Shown: one piece after another, positions 1-5,213 of the stretch
How the letters are laid out: the number at the start of each line of letters is the position of its first letter
Position numbering within the stretch: the first letter of the stretch is position 1
Assembly: GCA_937900425.1 (NCBI GenBank)
Contig: CALCDT010000077.1
Location: 1 to 12,086 of the forward strand
Direction of reading: 5' to 3'
DNA: 12,086 nt
Origin: an uncultured Alphaproteobacteria bacterium
Lineage (GTDB): Bacteria > Pseudomonadota > Alphaproteobacteria > Rhizobiales > Pleomorphomonadaceae
Position numbers and translations under genes: made by a program
The notes under the pieces: model-generated
Seen by the model: the letters and a program-made list of their open reading frames with translations, nothing else
The model's database searches: none
What the model was told of the DNA's origin: nothing

Positions 1-109
1 GGCGGCCCGCCTCTCGGCGCTCGCACATCTCGAGGAACTGGTCGCGGACGGCGCTCTCCGCTGCGCCGGCGACGTCTCGCTCGCCGGTCGGTTCTCGGTC
101 GCGGCCTGA
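1..109 (+). CDS. C-terminal fragment, possibly MBL-fold metallo-hydrolase
   Basis: An open frame enters from the left edge (codons in phase with position 2) and stops at TGA 107-109, leaving about 35 residues. The tail reads as a short helix containing LSALAHLEELVADG followed by a small beta strand region ending FSVAA. A helix of the AHLxxLxxxG type followed by a short strand is what I recall from the small winged-helix tail of LACTB2-like MBL-fold hydrolases in Rhizobiales. That match is from memory and rests on very few residues. Codon use fits the G/C-rich third-position bias of the rest of the window, so I consider the frame real. The catalytic domain lies outside the window, so the function is not established here. 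The gene converges with the minus-strand DUF1499 gene 38 bases away. Confidence 0.4.
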   Translation, partial: AARLSALAHLEELVADGALRCAGDVSLAGRFSVAA

Positions 110-147
110 CGGCGGGCTGCGCCGGAACGGCCGATGCGCCGCCGGCG

Positions 148-939
148 TCACTCTTCCGCCGAGCGGCGGATCTGGTCGTCGAGGGTGGCGAAGAAGCGGC
201 GGATGCGGAAGGCGCCGAGGCCGAGGTCGACCGGCAGGTCGGTGACGGCGGCCGAGACGTCGATCCGCGCCCCGCCCGGCGCCGGGCGGATGCGCAGCGC
301 CAGGCTTCCGGCCGGCGCGAAGGGCAGGTCTCGGGCGGCGAGGCCGATCCGGCCGGCCGTTTCCTCGTCCGCCGGCTCCGCCTCTCGCAGCACCGTCCAG
401 CCGAGGCCGGTGGCCGCGGCCCGCGCCGCGGTGAAGAGTTCCACGGTCGAAAGCGGATAGCGCCGGCCGATCAGGTCGGGATAGGGCGGTGCCGCGTCGC
501 CGCCCTCGCCGGAGACAGCGAAGAGGCCGGAAGCAAGGCCGGGAATCGCCGGAGGGTCGGCGCGGTCGGTGGTGACGGCGGCGACGGGGGGAAAGACCAG
601 CGCCGCGGCGGCGCCGGCGACGAAGGGCGAAAGGCCGAGGGCGAGCACCACCACGCTCGCCGCCAGATGGCCGGCGCCGTCGCAGCCGTCACGCCAGATG
701 TCGCCGCCGGCGACGAGAAGCGCGAGCAGGCCGGCGACGCCGAAGCCGAGGGCGGCGAGGAGAACGGCCGTCGCCGCCTCGGCCGAGACGAGATCGAACC
801 GGCTCGCCAACTCGGTTTCGACCACGACGAACAGCGTGAACAGCGCGAGGGTCCGGCCGGGTCCGAGCCCGCGGGCGCGCCGGCGCGCGGGCGCGGCGAG
901 AAGATGGTCGTAGCTGCGCTGCACTCCGTCTGCGACCAT
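148..939 (-). CDS. DUF1499 domain protein with N-terminal membrane segments
   Basis: This is a 263-residue protein. About residues 25-120 are strongly hydrophobic and can form three membrane segments (around 29-47, 57-80 and 90-120). The last 130 or so residues are a soluble domain whose pattern matches DUF1499: a YPDLxxRRYP stretch, a following helix containing a GWTVL strand, a strand of the SLALRIRP type, then a basic IDVSAA...RIRRFFATLDDQI ending. DUF1499 proteins are widespread in proteobacteria but have no assigned biochemical role, so none is given. The ATG start at 937-939 is supported by an AGGGA box about 5 bases upstream on the minus strand. The gene is divergent from the aminotransferase at 1174, with 234 bases between them that must hold both promoters. 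The family assignment is fairly sure, the function unknown. Confidence 0.8.
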   Translation of the reverse strand: MVADGVQRSYDHLLAAPARRRARGLGPGRTLALFTLFVVVETELASRFDLVSAEAATAVLLAALGFGVAGLLALLVAGGDIWRDGCDGAGHLAASVVVLALGLSPFVAGAAAALVFPPVAAVTTDRADPPAIPGLASGLFAVSGEGGDAAPPYPDLIGRRYPLSTVELFTAARAAATGLGWTVLREAEPADEETAGRIGLAARDLPFAPAGSLALRIRPAPGGARIDVSAAVTDLPVDLGLGAFRIRRFFATLDDQIRRSAEE

Positions 940-1105
940 GGTCCCTCGTCCACTTCGTCAGGGCTCGCGGCCGTCGTCGCGGCGGAGCCGGAAGCTCGAC
1001 ACCGCCGGCACGGGATGGTCGGTTCGCGGATCCGGCGGCCGGAGCGGGATCGGAAACCGGCCGCGCCGGACAGCTCCGCTCCGTCTGCCGCAGCGCAAAA
1101 TAGCC

Positions 1106-1134
1106 TGCCCAAAGCCCTGTTCCGGCTGTATGGT
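1106..1134 (+). promoter_or_regulatory. possible promoter of the aminotransferase gene
   Basis: A TATGGT hexamer (1129-1134, 4 of 6 to the -10 consensus) lies 17 bases after TGCCCA (1106-1111, 3 of 6 to the -35 consensus). It is just downstream of a short A-rich patch in the divergent intergenic region. It would give a leader of roughly 35 bases before the ATG at 1174. This is a weak match, offered only because the spacing and position suit the gene. The rest of 940-1173 shows nothing else I can name. Confidence 0.2.
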
Positions 1135-1173
1135 CGGCCGGTCCGACCCGCCACCCACCCGGGAGTTTCCGCG

Positions 1174-2556
1174 ATGCCCCTCACCAACGTCCAGGCCCGC
1201 GACCTCGACGCCGTCGTCCACCCTTATACCCCGCTGCACAAGCTGCGCGAAACGGGTCCGATGGTGCTCGGCCACGGCAAGGGCGTCTACGTCTACGACA
1301 CCCAGGGCAAGGAATTCCTCGAGGGCATGTCCGGGCTGTGGTGCGCCGGGCTCGGCTTCTCCAACGAGGAGCTGGTCGAGGCGGCGACGGAGCAGTTGCA
1401 CCGTCTGCCCTACTACCACCTCTTCGGCGGCAAGGGCATGGAGCCGGCGATCGAGCTCGCCGAGAAGCTCAAGGAGATCGCCCCCTGTCCGATCGACAAG
1501 GTGCTGTTCTCCTCGTCGGGCTCGGAGGCCAACGACACCCAGATCAAGCTGGTCTGGTATTACAACAACGCCATGGGCCGGCCGAAGAAGAAGAAGATCA
1601 TCAGTCGGATCAAGGCCTATCACGGCGTCACGGTGATGGCCGCTTCGCTGACCGGCCTGCCCAACAACCACCGCGACTTCGACCTGCCCGTCGACTGCGT
1701 ACGCCATACCGACTGCCCGCAATACTACCGCTTCGCGGAAGCCGGCGAATCGGAGGACGAGTTCGTCGCCCGCCTCGCCGCCAACCTGACGCGGCTGATC
1801 GAGACCGAGGGCGCCGACACCATCGCGGCGATGATCGCCGAGCCGATCATGGGCGCCGGCGGCGTCGTCATCCCGCCGGAGAGCTATTTCCCGGCGATCC
1901 AGCCGATCCTCGAGGCCGCCGACATCCTGCTGATCGACGACGAGGTGATCTGCGGCTTCGGGCGCACCGGCAACTGGTTCGGCGCCACCACCATGGGCAT
2001 GAAGCCGGCGACAGTGTCGGTCGCCAAGCAGCTCACCGCCGCCTATGCGCCGCTGTCGGGCGTGATGCTGCCGAAGTTCATGACCGACATGCTGGAGGAC
2101 CAGTCCGCCAAGATCGGCACGTTCGGCCACGGCTACACCTACGGCGGCCACCCGCTCGCCTGCGCCATCGGCGTCAAGACGCTGGAGATCTACGAGCGCC
2201 TCGACATCGTCGGCAGGGTTCGCGCTCTCGCCCCGCAGTTCGAGAAGCGCATCACCGCCCTCGCCGACCATCCGCTCGTCGGCGACGTGCGCTGCCGCGG
2301 CCTCGTCGGCGGCATCGAACTCGTCGCCGACAAGGCGACGAAGCGCGCCTTCCTGCCGGCCCAGGGCGTCGGGCCGCGGGCGGCGAAATGCTGCGAGAAC
2401 CGCGGCCTGATCCTGCGCGCCATCGGGGACACGCTCGCCGTCTGCCCGCCGATGATCATCACGGTCGAGGAGCTCGACGAACTGTTCGACCGCGCCGAGA
2501 AGGCGCTCGACGACGCCGAGGCGATCGTGTCGAGCGAGGGCCTGCGCGCGGCCTGA
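1174..2556 (+). CDS. class III PLP aminotransferase (omega-amino acid/pyruvate type)
   Basis: This is a 460-residue fold-type I, subgroup III aminotransferase. It transfers an amino group from an omega-amino acid, polyamine or amine donor to a keto acid, usually pyruvate, in the cytoplasm. Visible landmarks are MAGLWC-like GMSGLWCAGLG near residue 50, the SSGSEAND cofactor-phosphate loop, the KAYHGVTVMAASLTG segment, and DDEVICGFGRTG with the PLP-N1 aspartate at about Asp256. The Schiff-base lysine is Lys285 in SVAKQLTAAY, followed by FGHGYTYGGHPLA. The length and these spacings match omega-transaminases such as that of Chromobacterium violaceum and the SpuC/GABA-pyruvate enzymes. The open frame continues far upstream, but I chose ATG 1174: it has GGGAG 8 bases before it, and MPLTNVQARDLDAVVHPYTP is a normal family N-terminus, whereas the upstream residues have no family features. 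The exact substrate (beta-alanine, putrescine, GABA or taurine) cannot be read from sequence. The next gene, SRPBCC, starts 140 bases downstream. Confidence 0.9.
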   Translation: MPLTNVQARDLDAVVHPYTPLHKLRETGPMVLGHGKGVYVYDTQGKEFLEGMSGLWCAGLGFSNEELVEAATEQLHRLPYYHLFGGKGMEPAIELAEKLKEIAPCPIDKVLFSSSGSEANDTQIKLVWYYNNAMGRPKKKKIISRIKAYHGVTVMAASLTGLPNNHRDFDLPVDCVRHTDCPQYYRFAEAGESEDEFVARLAANLTRLIETEGADTIAAMIAEPIMGAGGVVIPPESYFPAIQPILEAADILLIDDEVICGFGRTGNWFGATTMGMKPATVSVAKQLTAAYAPLSGVMLPKFMTDMLEDQSAKIGTFGHGYTYGGHPLACAIGVKTLEIYERLDIVGRVRALAPQFEKRITALADHPLVGDVRCRGLVGGIELVADKATKRAFLPAQGVGPRAAKCCENRGLILRAIGDTLAVCPPMIITVEELDELFDRAEKALDDAEAIVSSEGLRAA

Positions 2557-2615
2557 GCGGCCGATCGCCCACGGCCCACCCCGACATGCTCGGACGAGCT
2601 GGGCCGAGTCGCGCC

Positions 2616-2639
2616 GACCGGCCCGCGGGGTCCGCGGTC
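2616..2639 (+). terminator. GC-rich hairpin after the aminotransferase gene
   Basis: GACCG (2616-2620) and CGGTC (2635-2639) are inverted, and CCGCGG occurs twice with only 3 bases between (2623-2628 and 2632-2637). A stable RNA hairpin can therefore form about 60 bases after the aminotransferase stop. No T-run follows, so it is not a standard intrinsic terminator. It could reduce read-through into the SRPBCC gene or stabilise the upstream message. The rest of the 140-base gap shows only the downstream ribosome-binding site. Confidence 0.25.
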
Positions 2640-2696
2640 GGGACGGCACGCGGGCGACCTCGCGGGTTCGGCCACACTTTTCAGGGACGACGATCG

Positions 2697-3233
2697 ATGG
2701 ACATTCTTCTCGCCATCCTGGCTGCGCTGGCGGCCATGGTTCTACTGGTGCTCCTCCTCGCCGCGCGCAAACCGCCGATCTTCCGGATCGAGCGACGGAT
2801 CCTCGTCGCCGCGCCGCCGTCGGCGGTCTACGCCGTCGTCGGCGACTTCTCGCGCAGCAGGGAGTGGTCGCCCTGGGAGCAGCTCGACCCGCAGATGACG
2901 CGCCGCCTGACGGGAACGCCCGACGCGGTCGGGGCGGTCTACGAGTGGGACGGCGACAAGAGCGTGGGCGCGGGGCGCCAGGAGATCGTCGAGAAGCAGG
3001 AGGATCGGCTGGTGCGGGTGCGGATCGACTTCCATCGCCCGATGAACGCGACCAACACCGTCGACTACACGCTGCGGCCGGTGTCCGGCGGCACGGAGGT
3101 GAGCTGGGCGATGTACGGTCCCAACCCCTTGATGTCACGGGTGATGGGCCTCTTCGTCAACATCGACAGGATGGTCGGCCGCGACTTCGAGCGCGGCCTC
3201 GCCAGCTTGAAACGCCTCGTCGAGGGGGGATGA
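2697..3233 (+). CDS. membrane-anchored SRPBCC (polyketide cyclase-like) protein
   Basis: This is a 178-residue protein. Residues 2-24 form a single hydrophobic helix (a signal anchor rich in L, A and V). From about residue 33 a START/SRPBCC-type helix-grip domain follows: RRILVAAPPSAVYAVVGDFSRSREWSPW is the usual opening (strand, helix with a D-F near a W-x-P-W turn), followed by alternating beta strands including AVYEWDGD and TEVSWAMYG, and a final long helix ending GRDFERGLASLKRLVEG. Such proteins bind hydrophobic ligands in the domain's cavity. No ligand or enzyme activity can be assigned. The ATG start has AGGGACGA about 8 bases upstream. The gene follows the aminotransferase on the same strand with a 140-base gap, so co-transcription is possible but not shown. 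The predicted topology puts the SRPBCC domain on one face of the inner membrane. Confidence 0.8.
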   Translation: MDILLAILAALAAMVLLVLLLAARKPPIFRIERRILVAAPPSAVYAVVGDFSRSREWSPWEQLDPQMTRRLTGTPDAVGAVYEWDGDKSVGAGRQEIVEKQEDRLVRVRIDFHRPMNATNTVDYTLRPVSGGTEVSWAMYGPNPLMSRVMGLFVNIDRMVGRDFERGLASLKRLVEGG

Positions 3234-3340
3234 CGCGGGTCGGCACGCCCGAGCAACGACCGGGCGCGGCGTCGGCCCTCGTCTTCCGTGACAATCGTGC
3301 AACATGTAATAAATGAAAACATTTCTTGATTGCATAACGG

Positions 3341-3358
3341 GTGCGAAATTTTGCGCAC
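3341..3358. repeat. imperfect palindrome GTGCGAAATTTTGCGCAC
   Basis: The arms GTGCG (3341-3345) and CGCAC (3354-3358) are perfectly inverted around an AT-rich centre. Such a short, near-symmetric element upstream of a gene is typical of a dimeric regulator's operator, but no known operator is recognised. It lies about 50-70 bases upstream of the EcfG-like boxes and about 150 bases before the small gene's start. Confidence 0.4.
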
Positions 3359-3377
3359 TCCCGACAGCGCGGTTTTT
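3352..3377 (+). terminator. possible intrinsic terminator after the SRPBCC gene
   Basis: TGCGC (3352-3356) can pair with GCGCG (3367-3371) around a 10-base loop, and a run of five T (3373-3377) follows after one G. This is the only stem plus T-run in the SRPBCC/small-gene gap. The stem is short and overlaps the palindrome at 3341-3358, so the call is weak. The distance from the SRPBCC stop (about 120 bases) is long. Confidence 0.3.
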
Positions 3378-3406
3378 CCGTCTAAATATTGTCCGAATTC
3401 CTCGGT

Positions 3407-3431
3407 GGAATCCGTCTCGTCCGGGGGCGTT
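3407..3431 (+). promoter_or_regulatory. EcfG-like (general stress sigma factor) promoter
   Basis: GGAAT (3407-3411) is followed after exactly 16 bases by CGTT (3428-3431). The alphaproteobacterial general-stress ECF sigma factor (EcfG/RpoE2/SigT) recognises GGAAC, 16-17 bases, CGTT, so only the fifth base of the -35 box differs. The boxes lie about 70 bases before the small gene's ATG, giving a leader of around 65 bases. One near-match in a 12-kb window could be chance. Confidence 0.45.
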
Positions 3432-3504
3432 CCGCGGATGAGGAACCGGTGCCCCGGAAGAAGCCGGCGCATCCCGTCAATTTCTGAAACCAGAGAGCAG
3501 TCCA

Positions 3505-3687
3505 ATGCGTCGCGCGGACAACCAGGATCAGCCGCAACAGCAGCAGCAGTCGCAGCATGACCTGTCGGCCCAGTATCGTTCCATCGGCATCCCCGCGGTG
3601 AACGCGGCGGCCGCCATGGTCAAGACCCGCAAGCCGGTGACGAAGGCGCTCTCCTTCGAGCAGTTCGCCGACCGCGACGACGGCTGA
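3505..3687 (+). CDS. small glutamine-rich protein of unknown function (60 aa)
   Basis: This is a 60-residue reading frame with almost all third positions G or C, as in the neighbouring real genes. The ATG has a GAGAG box about 8 bases upstream. Residues 7-17 are Q-rich (five consecutive Q, encoded mainly by CAG). Next comes the core LSAQYRSIGIPAVNAAAAMV, then a basic patch KTRKPVTKA and an acidic tail ending ADRDDG. The protein has no signal peptide, membrane helix or cysteine. I recall short alphaproteobacterial proteins with a similar 'Y-x-x-IGI-x-AV-x-AA' core, but cannot verify this, and no function is known to me. It stands alone, 271 bases after the SRPBCC gene and 287 before corA, with its own AT-rich upstream region and an EcfG-like promoter. 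That suggests a stress-induced small protein, which is an inference. Confidence 0.65.
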   Translation: MRRADNQDQPQQQQQSQHDLSAQYRSIGIPAVNAAAAMVKTRKPVTKALSFEQFADRDDG

Positions 3688-3721
3688 TTCCCCGTTCGGA
3701 ACCGGGCGATCTGCGCGCACT

Positions 3722-3737
3722 CTCCGGCTCGCCGGAG
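3722..3737 (+). terminator. hairpin CTCCGG-CTCG-CCGGAG after the small gene
   Basis: A perfect 6-base GC-rich stem with a 4-base loop lies 35 bases after the small gene's stop. There is no T-run, so termination would have to be non-canonical or Rho-assisted. A weaker symmetric patch, GTTCGGAAC, lies just before it at 3694-3702. Confidence 0.35.
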
Positions 3738-3747
3738 GGAACGCGTC

Positions 3748-3776
3748 GATGGTCGTCGAGTGGATGGTCGTCGAGT
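3748..3776. repeat. tandem duplication GATGGTCGTCGAGT, period 15
   Basis: GATGGTCGTCGAGT occurs at 3748-3761 and again at 3763-3776, separated by one base, in the untranslated region about 200 bases upstream of corA. It may be simple slippage or a doubled binding site. A second small hairpin, GGGCG/CGCCC (3845-3849 with 3855-3859), lies further down the same leader. The remainder of 3688-3974 shows no gene. Confidence 0.5.
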
Positions 3777-3974
3777 TGCGTCGCGATCGGAAACGATCTT
3801 CCGGCCCCGATGTTCCCCGTCCTCCGTTCGACTTTTCGCAGGACGGGCGCAAACCGCCCTTGATCCCCGTCGGTGCTTCGTGCCTGGTGCGGCGACCCGC
3901 GCTTTTCCGGCCTCGGGGTGAACATTCCCGGTCGGAAAGCGTTTGTCGTCAACCGCGCTCCCGGAACCTCGACG

Positions 3975-4931
3975 ATGGATGTATTTGGGCTGGACACGGA
4001 CCGACTGCGCAAGATGGCGGAAGGGGCGGAACTCGACGACGGCGTCGTCTGGATCGACCTTCACCGACCCTCGGCCCAGGAGGACGAACACGTGTCGGCC
4101 TTCGTCGGCGCCGATCTCCTGACCCGCGAGGAAATGGAGGAGATCGAGCCGTCGAGCCGCCTCGCCACCGAGGACGGCGTGCTCTATCTCACGGCGGCGC
4201 TGCCCTGCCGTTCGGAGACGTCGGCGGCCGGAACGACGGCGGTCACCTTCATCCTCACCGCCGACCGACTCGTCACCCTTCGCCACGACGACCTCGGCAC
4301 CATGGCGATCGCCGCCGCGCGCATGACCAAGCCCGGCAGCGGCGTGACGGGCGCCTCGGCAGCGCTGCTCGTGCTGCTCGACACGGCGATCGACCGTCTC
4401 GCCGACCTGCTGGAGCGGTGCGGCGCGCGGATCGAGACGATCGCCCGCGGCATCTTCGAGGAAGGTGCCGCCAAGGAAACGCACCAGGACATCCTGCGCT
4501 CGATCGGGCGGGAAGGCCTTCGGATCGGCCACATCGAGGAAAGTCTGACCTCGCTGTCCCGGCTGCTGCTGTTCCTGATGGAGCGGGCCGAGCCGCCGCG
4601 CTTCGCCAAGGCCGACAAGGCCCGCATCAAGACCATGACGCGGGACACCACCGCCCTCGCCGACTATGCCCGCGCGCTCGAGGACCGGGTCAACTTCCTG
4701 CTCGATGCGACACTCGGGTTCGTCGGCATCCAGCAGAACGCCATCATCAAGATCTTCTCGGTTCTCGCCGTCATCTTCATGCCGCCGACCCTCGTCGCCT
4801 CGATCTACGGCATGAACTTCCGCGTCATGCCCGAACTCGACTGGGAGTTCGGCTATCCGATGGCCCTCGGGATGATGGTCGCCTCCGCGGTCTTCACCTT
4901 CGCCCTGTTCCGCTGGCGGCGCTGGCTGTGA
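3975..4931 (+). CDS. corA: CorA-family Mg2+ transporter
   Basis: This is a 318-residue inner-membrane divalent-cation channel of the CorA/MIT family, close to the 316 residues of E. coli CorA. The large N-terminal part (to about residue 255) is the cytoplasmic alpha/beta funnel with long helices. Two membrane helices follow at the C-terminus (about 257-278 and 294-313). The selectivity signature YGMNF has GMN at residues 279-281, followed by the MPEL loop and a WEFGYP segment, then the basic tail RWRRWL, all as in true CorA. It normally mediates Mg2+ uptake and can also carry Co2+ or Ni2+. The GMN and MPEL argue for CorA itself rather than the ZntB zinc branch. The frame is open further upstream, but ATG 3975 gives the usual CorA-like opening (VFGLDTDRLRKM). 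Its ribosome-binding site is weak (CGGAAC). An upstream ATG at 3873 is less likely. The long leader could carry Mg2+-responsive control, which is unproven. Confidence 0.88.
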   Translation: MDVFGLDTDRLRKMAEGAELDDGVVWIDLHRPSAQEDEHVSAFVGADLLTREEMEEIEPSSRLATEDGVLYLTAALPCRSETSAAGTTAVTFILTADRLVTLRHDDLGTMAIAAARMTKPGSGVTGASAALLVLLDTAIDRLADLLERCGARIETIARGIFEEGAAKETHQDILRSIGREGLRIGHIEESLTSLSRLLLFLMERAEPPRFAKADKARIKTMTRDTTALADYARALEDRVNFLLDATLGFVGIQQNAIIKIFSVLAVIFMPPTLVASIYGMNFRVMPELDWEFGYPMALGMMVASAVFTFALFRWRRWL

Positions 4932-5009
4932 GGATCCGGCTCACCGATACGCCCGGACCGCTGCGGCCGGCGAACCCTGGCCGACGGGCCGCCGCACCGG
5001 ACGAGCGCG

Positions 5010-5040
5010 CCGTGTTTTTTGACGTACCCGCGAGACACGG
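5010..5040 (+). promoter_or_regulatory. TTGACG box inside inverted repeat, kinase promoter/operator candidate
   Basis: In the 282-base gap between corA and the kinase gene, CCGTGT (5010-5015) and ACACGG (5035-5040) are perfectly inverted. The symmetry extends two more bases if one bulge is allowed. Between them sits a T-run ending in TTGACG (5019-5024), a good -35 match. The nearest -10-like element, TGCTAT at 5045-5050, is 20 bases away, longer than the usual 16-18. I see no better promoter in the gap and no ORF in it. It could equally be a corA transcript-end hairpin. Confidence 0.3.
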
Positions 5041-5213
5041 GCGCTGCTATCCCTGTTCGATGGGTTCGCTCGTGCGTCGGGGCGCCGACGGCGTCGCGGC
5101 CCGTGCGGGCGTTCGCGTGCAAGAATGACTGCCGTCGGCATTGCGCCTGATCCCCTCCCCCACGATGAACGAGAAGCGGCGCCGTCCCGGAGCGGTGCCG
5201 TCACAGTCGGTGC

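Larger units (their letters stand above)
3285..3400. other. AT-rich regulatory island with nested inverted repeats
   Basis: The 271-base gap between the SRPBCC gene and the small gene at 3505 changes composition sharply. Around 3290-3395 there are runs such as CATGTAATAAATG, AAATTTTG and CTAAATATTG in a window that is otherwise about 70% GC. AAATG-AAAA-CATTT (3311-3324) is a perfect 5-base stem with a tetraloop, bracketed by GTGCAA (3297-3302) and TTGCAT (3330-3335), which pair if one G-T wobble is allowed. A second inverted repeat and a possible terminator follow and are listed separately. No ORF with family features occupies this stretch. Plausible roles are a promoter/operator region, an RNA structure or a protein-binding site. 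Confidence 0.6.

Noticed and set aside
667..1173. Upstream extension of the aminotransferase frame by 169 codons
   Set aside because: It overlaps the minus-strand DUF1499 gene, has no family features, and the ribosome-binding site is at 1161-1165.
958..3138. A 726-codon minus-strand frame opposite the aminotransferase and SRPBCC genes
   Set aside because: It spans two unrelated well-supported genes and the gap between them, and has arginine-rich sequence without motifs.
3533..3555. CAG repeats as a microsatellite or CRISPR-like repeat
   Set aside because: They are short, in frame, and encode the glutamine run of the small protein. There are no spaced repeats in the window that suggest a CRISPR array.
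3749..5128. A 459-codon frame overlapping corA
   Set aside because: The corA frame has GMN, MPEL and the two membrane helices. This one is R/G/P-rich shadow sequence.
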